DNA of 64,000 nucleotides, from the NCBI GenBank assembly GCA_014529385.2, contig CM043942.1:108701141-108765140 (forward strand). Direction: 5' to 3'. The notes beneath the pieces were generated by a model, which did no database searches, was not told the DNA's origin, and saw only the letters and a program-made list of their open reading frames with translations. Shown piece by piece: positions 50,638-61,316 of this stretch. Source of the DNA: Adiantum capillus-veneris (Eukaryota > Streptophyta > Polypodiopsida > Polypodiales > Pteridaceae). Made by a program: the position numbers and the translations under genes. Numbering within the stretch: position 1 is the stretch's first letter; every line of letters begins with the position of its first letter.

Positions 50638-53130
50638 ATGTTCAAACAACAAAAAAAGGCAAATGTAGAGCAAATGATAGAAGATGCTCTAAAAAGGATG
50701 GCACCATACCAAAAACCATTGCCAAAAACACTGAAATGGTGTGCTATTGAACAAAAATGGACAAACCACCCAACAGAGGAGTGCTATTACAACAAAGGGT
50801 ATGTAAGGGAGCGTCAGTATGCACCTCCTGCTCAATTAGCACCACCTCAGGTACATCCAGTACCTCGATACCCAACGGGAAATGTACCAGGACCTATGGG
50901 GATAGAAAGACCGCAATCGGTATTGGGACAACAACCACCTTTACCAGGAGCAAGACCTGTGGGCATTAGATATGCACCAACCTTAGAGAATCAGGAAGAA
51001 CAAGCCTTAGTGCCTGTTCAAGCCTATTATGAAGAATCGGGTGCACACATGTCTCCAACTGTGTATTACCCACCAGAAGAACCCAAACAACCAGAACCAT
51101 GGGGCATGATTGGGAATGTTGGAACACCAACAGTTACAAGTGCTTCTGATGAAGAGAGATACAATTTGGACGCAAGAACATTGATGTTCATAGCTCATGG
51201 AGGGTTAACAGGACAAAGACCATCCTATCCACAAAGGACGAATCAAGTGGGACCAAGACCAACACTAGGACCCTGTTACAAGTGTGGAGGTGACCATCTG
51301 ATGAATGTTTGTCCACATATGGAAATCATTAGAATTAACGCTTATTGCACTGAGTGTGGGGTTACTCACTTCATTGAGGATTGTTCAAAGAATCCAAACA
51401 AAGTGCAAAAGACGACATTGAATATGCTAGAAACTATTCCTACCAGCAGTGGGTCTGAAAATGAAACTCTGATACCAACGCAAGTTGTTACTAGAGCTCA
51501 AGCTAAGAAAACCACTAGAGAACCTGAGAATGGAAAGTTAGCAACTGAAATGGTTAGTCAAGGACCGTGGAGTCAGAGAAACACATGGAAAGCTAGAAAA
51601 TCACGCATGAAGTTGAGAAAAGAACGTGAAGACGCTATTCTAGCTGAGGAACTAAAGCGAACTAAAGATAGATTAGAAAAACTTGAGAGTCAAAACGGGA
51701 AACGAGAGATGAGCCCGGAAAGAACGAAACAAAAGAGTATCAAAGAAACAACGAGCTTAAGCTCAGGGGGATCAGTGCTAGTTGACAAAGTACACGAACC
51801 ATTGGACGCACTGATGAGAGCTTACGAAGCTAGGTTAAAGAACAACCAAACACAAGAACAGAGGTGGATGACATACCCAAACGCGGAATTGGAAAAGCAA
51901 AGACTTGAAATGTGCCAGAGAATGATCGAGACTGCACAAGCCTTATTAGAACCACCAAAAGAAACAATGAATTGTGGAACAGAAAACCCAATTCAGAAAG
52001 AGACTATCGTTTCACGGGTAGCTGAAAAGACTCCCAGTGCACAAAAGCCTGAAAATACACACAAGGATGACCGCATAGTGTTGAACACAACCGATCAGGA
52101 GATAGAGAGTTTTCATCCAGTCATACAGAGGTCTTACGGAAGAGATGAGGATTACAATGAATTTTGGAAACAAGTGAGAGAGGCAAACTTTGCAAACGAG
52201 CTAAGTTGCCAAGCTAATCAGACAAATTGGGAAAAGGGCATCAGGAATCCTCCCATAGTGGAATTTGAGGCAGGATCTCAAATGGACTTGGATCTGCAAT
52301 CTTACTGGGGAGATGGGGGCTCTGTTAGAACAATGGAGAGCAAACCTCACTCACTGAATACCTTACCTTCATACTTAGGAGAGTATGAAGCAAAATCCGA
52401 GATTAGAGCACTTCCCTCACGAAGAATCTCATCAGAAAAAATCATGGACTCGCAAGGATTGATAGAGATCTTGTCAACACCAGTGACATGCACTATCACT
52501 CTAGCTGAGCTTTTGAGGCTAAGACCACATATGTGGACCACTGTAGGAAAATGCTTGGAGAAATTTGGGATAAAAGACCCAACATCGAGACTGCAAGAGG
52601 GTATACAAGAGCTGAGTAAACCACAAAAGAACGCTAAGCCTGTACCCTTAAACAAGGTCGGAGAGTATTGCGAAGGTGAAGAGGGGAATACAACCTTACC
52701 AGTTGAATTCCAAGGAGTGAACACGATGGCAATACTAGACAGCGGAGCTGGGGTAGCCATTGCTACAAAAGAAATCTGGAGAAAATGGGGGAAACCAGCA
52801 ATAAGGAAGACTAGGTTGAAACTCCAATTAGCAGATGGACACATGGAGAAACCTATGGGGTTATTAGAGAAAGTCGTAGTGACTTCTTGCGGAATTGAAT
52901 ACGAACATACTTTTGCTATTGTCGATTTTGGCAAGGAGAATAACTATGATATCATACTGGGAAGACCATTCATGAGACAGTTGAAAATGGTCCACGATTG
53001 GGGCTACGATCACATATACCTGAGAAATATGGAAACCACTACACGTGTGAACCTGAAAGACCATAGCTACAAAGATGTGAACCGAACACCGGTGGAGGAG
53101 TTTGATTCAGCTACTTTGGCGGGATCCTAA
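50638..53130 (+). pseudogene. Element F gag C-terminus and protease
   Basis: An 830-residue open piece. A Pro-rich stretch leads to two zinc knuckles with an unusual spacing, CYKCGGDHLMNVC (residues about 213-225) and CTECGVTHFIEDC (about 238-250), both CX2CX3HX4C instead of X4. A long charged, helix-prone region follows (KLRKEREDAILAEELKRTKD). A retropepsin-like domain near residue 700 has MAILDSGAGVAIAT, and DIILGRPFMRQL lies near 770. A TAA at 53128 ends it, but the same phase is open again at once, so this is a point stop inside the gag-pol polyprotein. Confidence 0.8.
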
Positions 53131-53166
53131 TTTCCAGCTTGGTTAGGTAAACCCAAGGAGTTATGG

Positions 53167-56100
53167 ATGTGTGGAGCTTCGAAATGTGGAAGTCTGAAAC
53201 GAGAAGAATGTGTTTTAGAAAGGGGTATCGAAGACGAAACTTATATAGGAGAACCCTTTCCAGAGGACACGCTTGAACCATTAGAATGGACACACATTCT
53301 AGCAACCCTAGATGTTTGTGCAATTCCGGATGGTCCCACAACAAAATTTTGCGACAAGGACGGGTACGATGTGGTTCCGTACTTCATGTTGAGAACTGTA
53401 CTCGAAAAAGAAACTGAAAAGAACGATACACTGGAAAAGGAAGATGAAGAAGAGGTGTTTCACGACATTCCCGATCATCCTGAGTGGGGAAATGAAGCAG
53501 ACAACGAGTCAACGGACAATTCGAGCGGAAACAAAAAAACTATAACGGATGTCCGATTTTATGATTTTCCGAACCTAACTAAACAACGCCAGAAACGCTA
53601 TAGAGCAAAGAGAAAAACAAAGGGGGTTAGAACCAATCCGATGCCTAGAATAAGAGGAAAAAATCAATTCCTAATGCTAGTAAAGGCGGAAGATTGTGTT
53701 AAGGACAAGATTTCTGGAAGAATGAGAGGCAATGATCAAAAGAGCTTACGAAAAGACAAAAGAAGCTCAAGAAATCAAGTTCAAAGGAATGAAAAGAAAA
53801 CTGAACCTGAAAAAGCAGAAAAGAACAAGCGCAACCAAGAACACACGGAGTCCAAGTTGGAACGTAGAAACAAGTACAAAGAGCTCAAGAAAACTCTGAA
53901 AGAAGTTTGGACGACAGAATTTGAGAGTGGACAGAACAAAAACGCCAAAATCAAGGAAAACATGGATGTTCCCTCTCACTATAGGAAATTCACAATAGAG
54001 GATAGGAAGGTGGTATTAACCCAACCTATTTGAGAGAGAAGGGAGAACGAATCTTATGACGGACCGGAGGATGCAAAAAAAGTTGATTTAGCAGCCCCAG
54101 GTGAGACACCTAGACCGGTGTACATAGCCACAGATTTGTCTCCAGGCGAGGAAGAGAGACTTTTGAGTCTTCTCAGAGAGTACAGGGATGTGTTTGCATG
54201 GTCTTATAAGGACTTAAAGGGAGTTGACCCATCGATATGCCAACACACAATCCCACTGAAACTAGACGCAAAGCCTAGCAGACAGAGACCATACACATAT
54301 AATGATACATTTGCTAAGCGAATCAAAGAAGAGATAGATAAGCTAATGGAAGCTGAATTCATATACGAGATTGAACACACCGATTGGGTATCTCCGATTG
54401 TGGTAGTACCCAAGAAGAACGGAAAACTCCGAGTGTGTGTCAACTTAAAGAAAGTGAATGCTGCAACAATCAGGGACAATTATCCCCTGCCGATAACTGA
54501 TCATGTTCTAGAGCGTGTATCAGGGAAAACAGCATACTCCTTTCTTGATGGTTTTTCAGGATATAACCAGCTAGCCATAGCACTGGAAGATCAACATAAA
54601 ACAGCTTTTGCAACGGAGTGGGGAATTTATGCTTATCGGGTTATGCCTTTTGGTCTAACCAATGCTCCCGCAACCTTCCAGAGGCTGATGACGCATGCTT
54701 TCAAAGAATACTTAAGGTTGTTTCTAGAAATATACATGGATGACTTATGTGTACATTCTCTTCTGAGAGATGAGCATCTAGAACACCTAAGAAAAGTATT
54801 TGAGAAATGTAGGACATATCGCATTTGTCTCAATCCTGAGAAATGTGTGTTTATGGTCCGACAGGGCAGAATTCTGGGACATATTGTCTCACAAAACGGA
54901 ATATCCACGGATTTAGAGAAGATAAAAGTTATAGTGGATATGCCTAGACCAACCAATGCGAAACAAGTACAGAGCTTTATGGGACATTGCGGATATTATA
55001 GACGATTCATTTACATGTACGCTATAATAGGCCAACCACTTTACAGGCTAATAGTGAACTTTGAATGGACAGAGGAGTGTGAGGAATCATTCAAGAAATT
55101 GAAAGAGGCACTCATTACTGCTCCAGTCTTGAAATCACCAGATTGGGAGAAGATATTCCATGTGCATATAGATGCTTCGGCATATGCAATAGGATGCATT
55201 CTGGCTCAGCCAGAAGAAGGAAACATGGATTTTCCTATCTGTTACGCCAGTCGACAGCTCAACAATGCAGAGAAGAATTACACCACAACAGAGCGAGAAG
55301 GATTAGGAATGATATATGCTGTGAAGAAATTTCGGCATTATCTTCTAGCCAACAAGTTTGTGTTTTTTACGGATCACCAAGCCTTGCTCTACCTAGTGAA
55401 TAAACCATGCAATACCGGGAGAATAGTGAGATGGTTCATTATCTTACTGGAATTCGACTTCACGGTAGTAGTAAAGAAAGGAAAAACACATCTTAGAGCT
55501 GATCATCTTTCGCGATTGACGAATGGAGAAGACCCTATAGGAGTAGATGACGACATGCCAGACGCGTACTTGTTCAACATAGAAATGATACCGAAGTGGT
55601 CTCAAAATGTCGTTAACCTATTAACCTATGGAGGAGAGTTCGATAGAAGAGAATACAACCAGAAACATATTGCTATTCAGCAATCCAAGAATCTTCAATT
55701 GGTTGCAGGAAGGTTGTATCAATTGGGAAATGATCATGTTTTACGACTATGCATCAATCCTGAGGAATATAATATATATCTGCGCGAAGCACATGTTCAG
55801 GAATGTGCATTTCATTGTTCAAGAAGGAACACATATAGGAATTTGTTACAATTGGGAGTCTATTGGCCAGGAATGAAAGAAAGCGTACATGAATATGTCA
55901 CTGTATGTATTGTATGTTCATCAAAACCGCCAGCAGAGTATTCGACATTATATCAGATAATGATCGCTCCAGAATGGAGTCAGTATATTGTTGAATATCT
56001 CACAAATAGAACTTTCCCAGAAGGAACGTCAAAAGCTCGTCAGAAATCTGTAGAGACAGAAGCTAGAGATTACGCTTTAATAGGAGATCAACTCTATAAG

Positions 56101-56454
56101 AGAGGTAAAGACAACCAGCTTAGGATTTGCGCATCAGAGTCTGAGTATGTGATAATCCTGGAGCAAGCTCATGGAGGAGTAGGTGGAGGCCATTTCTCAG
56201 GTGATAAGACAACAAAACTTGTCTTAGCCGCAGGAATATGGTGGCCAACATTACATATGGACGCTGAGGAATACGTTAAACGGTGTGATGACTGTCAGCG
56301 GACCAAAGTACCACTTAAAAGAGATGATATGCCGCTTAGACCAATGATGGGGGCAAGAGCTTTTGCAAAATGGGGGATTGATTATGTGGACCCATTTCAC
56401 CTCCTGCATATAAGACTCATGCACAATACATCGTTGTGGCTACAGACTATCTAA
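53167..56454 (+). pseudogene. Element F linker, RT, RNase H and double zinc segment
   Basis: Same phase as 50638-53130. A Lys/Glu-rich linker (to about 54030) contains one TGA at 54031. RT: WVSPIVVVPKKNGKLRVCVN, MPFGLTNAPATFQRLM, catalytic EIYMDDLCVHSL, LGHIVSQNGI. RNase H: VHIDASAYAIGCILAQ, TTEREGLGMIYAVKKF, FFTDHQALLYL. Two integrase-type zinc segments follow: EAHVQECAFHC ... YWPGMKE ... CIVC (about 55787-55920) and QAHGGVGGGHF ... WWPTLHM ... CDDCQ (about 56163-56297). WGIDYVDPF carries the first integrase Asp, and then the phase is lost near 56395. Apart from the TGA the RT-RNH part is intact. Confidence 0.85.
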
Positions 56455-57353
56455 CAAAGTGGGTCGAAGCAAAGGCAACTCAAAAAGCAGATGCCAGGAC
56501 CACGGCACAATTTCTATATGAATACGTCTTTGTACGATATGGATTGCCAATAGAAATTGTGAGTGATCGAGGCACACATTTTATAAATGAAGTGATAAAG
56601 ATCCTTCTAGATGAATTCATGGTAATCCATAGGAAATCAGCCCCGTATCATCCACAAGCAAACGGACAAGCTGAAGCAACAAACAAAACCATATGCACGG
56701 TCCTTACGAAGATTGTATCTGAGTCGAGAACTGACTGGGACCAGAAGTTGCATTCAACATTATGGGCATATAGGGTAGCATATAAAACATCAATAGGAAC
56801 GACCCCATATAACATGGTTTTTGGGCTAAATGCTATATTACCAATAGAATTCTTGATTTCAACCTTAAAGGTGGCTAAGGATCTAGAGTGGACAGGGCAC
56901 GAGCTTTCTGATAGAATAGATGACCTGGAAAAGCTAGATGAGTTTCGCCTAAAAGCAGTAGCTTCTATCTACGCTCAAAAAAGGCGACAAAAGGAATTTT
57001 TTGATAAGCATGTGCGGACTAAAGAGTTTAAGGTTGGGGACTATGTCTTAGTTTACACTCTGAAACAGCATGCTAAGAAGCTTAAAAAGCGAGGGATGGG
57101 ACCTCTGGTGATTAAAAATCTATCACCAAGTGGAGCCGTCAAGCTTGCTACATTAGACGCAGAAGAAATGCCCAATTGGATTAGTGGATGCAGAGTAAAA
57201 AAGTATCTTTTGCCGCTAACCCAAGACATGCTTCTCAAAATACATCAAGAAAAGCTGCGTGTCCAGAAAAAGAAAAAGATTTGGAGGAAGCGCAAGCCGA
57301 GGCGAAGAAAGAATGGAGAAAAGAAGACTACTACGTCAGAAACAGCGCAATGA
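56436..57353 (+). pseudogene. Element F integrase core and C-terminus
   Basis: Continues the integrase after a frameshift: ATDYLTKWVEAKAT, second Asp in IVSDRGTHFINE, Glu in GQAEATNKTI, then TLWAYRVAYKTSIGTTPYNM. The C-terminal module is KVGDYVLVYTL ... RGMGPLVIKNLSPSGAVKL, followed by a Lys/Arg-rich tail. No chromodomain is apparent. It ends 36 bases before the next ORF. Confidence 0.85.
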
Positions 57354-57389
57354 AGGAGCAATACGAATAAACGCATCAGTATAACAGAA

Positions 57390-58706
57390 ATGGATAATGA
57401 CAAAGAAGAACCCATCATTGAATGCAAAGTAGGAACCAACCAAATCAAAGCCAGAGCACTATTGGATTCAGAAGCTCAAGCTAACCTACTTTCACTCAGT
57501 TTGTATAGACAATTGACAAATGACACTAAACTACAAACTGCCAAGCAAGAGTTAAAGAGTTACTCTGAGAATTCAATCAAAACTGTCGGATGCACAGTTT
57601 TACATATACAGATTAACCGTTATGTGTATACTCATATGTTTTACGTGGTTGAAGACCAAGCTACACAACATCCATTATTGCTAGGACAACCATGGCAGAA
57701 GCAATACAATGCAATGATTGACTGGAGTTCTAAATCAGTGCTTATCGAATACGAAGGTGAAAGTCAATCAGTTAAGTTCACCAAAGGATCAGAGACAACT
57801 CCAAAGGAAGAATCCAAGAACAAAGGTAAACAACAACCAGAGAAAAAGAAGAAGCAATGGCAACCAAAAGTTTCTATACAACCGGATTGCTCTTCGACGA
57901 GGAATTCTAAACAGTGGATAAGGAAGACAAGCAATAATATAACAGCTCAACCTTGGGAAAAAACGGAGTCAAAGTTGGTATGGAGACCAAAAAAGGTTGT
58001 GCCAGAGAACACAAAGGTGGAAAACAGAGTCTTCAATACCAGACAACAAAGTGATTCCAGACAATCAAGGACAGTGAAACAGATCTGGATTCCAAAGAAG
58101 TTCATGACGGCACAAAGCTATAGCAAGCAAATTTGGATCCCAAAGATTTGTAAACAGGAACTCCCTTCAGTACAATCAACGGAAACTCCTAGGTATTTCA
58201 AGTCGAGGAAATCAACACAAAGAACAAAGCAGGTTTGGGTCGCAAAGAGTTTGTGGCAAGCACAAGTGAAGCGGAAGCAGATTTGGATTGTAAAAAAGAA
58301 CAACAAAGTGAAGAAGAATCCATCTACTGATTCTACTACCGAAGTGCCAAAACCAATCCAAAACCCGCGACCACCAATCCTTCAATCAAACAAAGAGCAG
58401 CTTTATTGGAAAGACTGTTGTATCATCGCTCTACAATTGCATTGGGAACTTATGACCAAAACAACTACAATGCTTCGCCCACAGACACTTCATAGTCGTC
58501 CGGGAGGACTCAGACTAGGAGGGGGGGAGGTATACAGGTATACAGGAGTTACAAAGCAGCTACAAGCGCCAAAAACAAAGAAAAACAAAAATTATATTAC
58601 AAGGGCAGTGTCTTACATGATTTTGCAATTTTTATGTTTGATTGCGGATATTGATAATATTTATGCCCTTATATACCTTGTTTTGCAACAAGAAGAGATC
58701 AAATGA
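57390..58706 (+). CDS. Second retropepsin-like ORF with W-repeats (element F)
   Basis: 438 residues from ATG 57390, intact. Residues 1-130 look like an aspartic-protease fold: IKARALLDSEAQANLLSLSL has the active-site Asp (residue 26) but DSE instead of DSG, and HPLLLGQPWQKQY is the ILG-type turn near 96-102. Residues about 150-310 are basic and hold seven imperfect repeats such as KQWIRK, LVWRPK, QIWIPK (twice), QVWVAK and QIWIVK. The C-terminus is hydrophobic (SYMILQFLCLIADIDNIYAL). A homologous, decayed ORF in the same position exists in element D. The missing Gly suggests it may not cut proteins; a substrate-binding or structural role is possible. Function unknown. Confidence 0.65.
   Translation: MDNDKEEPIIECKVGTNQIKARALLDSEAQANLLSLSLYRQLTNDTKLQTAKQELKSYSENSIKTVGCTVLHIQINRYVYTHMFYVVEDQATQHPLLLGQPWQKQYNAMIDWSSKSVLIEYEGESQSVKFTKGSETTPKEESKNKGKQQPEKKKKQWQPKVSIQPDCSSTRNSKQWIRKTSNNITAQPWEKTESKLVWRPKKVVPENTKVENRVFNTRQQSDSRQSRTVKQIWIPKKFMTAQSYSKQIWIPKICKQELPSVQSTETPRYFKSRKSTQRTKQVWVAKSLWQAQVKRKQIWIVKKNNKVKKNPSTDSTTEVPKPIQNPRPPILQSNKEQLYWKDCCIIALQLHWELMTKTTTMLRPQTLHSRPGGLRLGGGEVYRYTGVTKQLQAPKTKKNKNYITRAVSYMILQFLCLIADIDNIYALIYLVLQQEEIK
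58517..58530 (+). promoter_or_regulatory. Purine tract inside the 3' end of the W-repeat ORF
   Basis: AGGAGGGGGGGAGG, preceded by ACT. Element D has a related run, AGGAGGGGTGGAAGG, at the matching point (minus strand, 29173-29187). It looks like a polypurine tract but is not followed by an LTR start here. Confidence 0.5.
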
Positions 58707-61316
58707 TGAATTTGGGTCTCTAGACGTGTAAATATCACTAAATAAGAGTGTGTTTGGAGCTAAAAAAGTGGAAAAAAGTGGTAATCCAAGTCCAGAAATC
58801 ACAAATAAGTGTATATTCATATCCACAGGGTTACCAGCTATTTATTGTGTATGTTTGGAATTTTTTGGCTTCAATTTGCTATTTTCCTTTATTTTTTATG
58901 ATTTTCTTAATAAAAATAAAAGAAAAATAAAAAAGCAGGTGAAACGAGATCGGAAAAAAGAAAAGAATAGATGGTGATGGTCCTAATGACAAGGGCAACC
59001 CATGGTAAAAATTGGGTACAATTCTGAAAAAGTTACGGAAAGCCCGAAATGACAGAATTTTGGCAAAGTAGACAGATTTCGCAGAAACAGGTCAAACGGA
59101 GTCCAAATTGAGAAATTTCAAATCCTAAAGTGCATTTCACGACGAGATAGGAGCACATGTCAAATTTGGTAACAAGTGATCCGGGAAGCCCGAAGTTAAG
59201 TATTTTTCACATCACTTTCAAGCTCATTTCCACTATTACCTTCTTGGAGAGAGCAAAGAGCACATAGGAGCATCCGACCTTCTACCGCCTTCTACGACTG
59301 CTACGAGAGCTCAGAGGACACCAGACATGAGAGGTAGACTCGTTGCCATAAGCTTTTGATGCTTATCGTTAACTTTTGTCGCGAAAACTGACCAAAACCA
59401 AGAAACAAGAGCAGACGGGGAATGGGGAAGAATGCTAGGTAGGGGCACAACCGCCTAACCAAACCTTGCAAGAACTTAGAGGTGGGTTACCCTAGCATAG
59501 AAGATGGGTTTCTAACACTCAAAGCTCAAGAAAGAACGACTTGAAAAACCCTAGGTCAACAGAGCCTGCAAGAGGCAAACAGGAAAAAGTTGTCGAAACG
59601 ACACAAAACTTCTCAGGAAGCTTAACAACATCGAGGGCAATGCAACCATGGAGTATCTCCGGGTTTGGATCACCAAAAGTAGGTCGGAACAACCGATTCG
59701 GCTGCGGACACACAAAGCGTCATTTTGGCATAACGGCTAAAATTGACGACCAAATGACATGAAACTTCACAAGCAGCTTCAAATATACATGGATGACTTA
59801 TGTTTGCAAGCAAAACCCAAAAGAAAGCTGATTCACTTACCGATGGTGAAAAAGACGCTTTCGGGCAACCAAATGGAGAAAGATGGAGAACGGGGAGCCA
59901 AAGTCAAGTTCAACCAAATAGGTGGCTTCACAACATATCCAATGAGCTGGAAATGCAACTCTCGAGAAGAAAAGTTGAAGAAATTCAACTCCAAGGCAAA
60001 AAGACGACTTCGGAGACTGAAATGCCTATAAGGGGGCTTTTTAGCTAAACTGATGACTTTTTAAGTTGAAAACTAGTTAGCAGGGCTTAGGGCACTAGCA
60101 CAAAGCATTCTTTGCACAAAAAGACCAACATTTCAAGAAAAAACATTATACGCGTATGATGTCTCACAGCATGATTTTCACATCCATTTCAATATTTGAG
60201 TGCATAGCCTCATTCCACATGTTAATCACATCCTATGAACCAAGTATCATGAGAATTGGAGTTAGAAAACCCAAGGAAAACCAAAAAGAAGCAAAGTAGG
60301 CCATAAAATTGATTTTTGGTCCTAATTTTGTCAAAATAACTCCAAACTCATTGAAACTTTGTAGGATTGTTGATTAACACGTCTACAAGCTATCTGGAAC
60401 CAAAAAGCACCATTTTGACACAAAAGACATCATACGCGTATGATGTCTATTTGCACTTACAGAGCCAAAACTGCTCATTTGACATCATACATCCATTATA
60501 TATATCTAATACATGCTACATATGAAGTTTGGAACCATTTGGTCAAGTGGATCACCCCATTAGCCCAATTGAGGGAAAATCCTTCATCCAAAGCCAATTT
60601 TAGTCCAAATCCAACATACTCAAGTCCAAACCAAGATTTGAGTAGGGACAGTCCTTCACTAGTACATGGGGAGTCCACAGAACCAATCCCATGAAAAATT
60701 GATGAAAAAGACATCATACGCGTATGATGTCTCCAGAGCCATTTTTAGCCCAAAATCTATCCAAAATTCATAAATCCACTGAATAAGCCTATCTAAAGCC
60801 ATTTCCAAGCTTATAGAGAAATTTGGTCCAAAAATACACTAAAAGACATCATACGCGTATGATGTCTCACTATGTGATTTTGGCACCTCAGGGCTTCAAC
60901 CACCAAACAGAAGTGATCTACATGCCATTTGAAGGTGAAGCACCAAGTTTTATCCAATTTTGATCATAAAATCCAATTCCCTTTCAAAATTTTGCCACGA
61001 GCCTGAACTGGACTAAACTGTCCAAAACCTGACCAAATGGGATCCAAACTCAAATCCAAGCATATGATACTCATGTGTACACTATCAGCTACAAGCACAA
61101 CCAATATGAAGTCATTTTGACACAAAAGACATCATACGCGTATGATGTCTCCAGCATGATTTTGAGCCCAGTTTGCATATTTTTTCACCTACCTTGCATC
61201 CTTAGGCCCTGAATAGCTCATGTTTCAATTTTCAAGTCATTTGAATAGTTAAAAGCTTCATTTCGGCTTTCAGTACTAAAAAGACGCTAACTTCTGAAAT
61301 TGGAGTTACAGGATCC
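58707..61316 (+). other. Spacer between W-repeat ORF and ORF3 in element F
   Basis: 2.6 kb without a credible gene. The left part is AT-rich, with TTATATACC at 58670-58678. A stretch at 59781-59803 is identical over 23 bases to the RT catalytic site at 54728-54750. The right part (60142-61160) contains five palindromes. It could hold a second promoter or processing signals for ORF3; this is inference. Confidence 0.5.
60142..61160. repeat. Palindrome cluster 2 (five copies) before ORF3
   Basis: Perfect 24-bp copies (core CATCATACGCGTATGATG) at 60425-60448, 60709-60732, 60844-60867 and 61137-61160; a degenerate copy at about 60142-60164; a half-site at 60480-60490. Spacings are 283, 284, 135 and 293, resembling cluster 1. 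Confidence 0.95.

Noticed and set aside
59759-60031. Short frame containing IYMDDLC as a reverse transcriptase gene
   Set aside because: Only 23 bases match RT; the flanking residues show no RT motif.
47999-61160. Regular 24-bp repeats as a CRISPR-like array
   Set aside because: The spacings (125-293) and plant retroelement context do not fit; repeats are perfect palindromes in two clusters 12 kb apart, with no cas genes.
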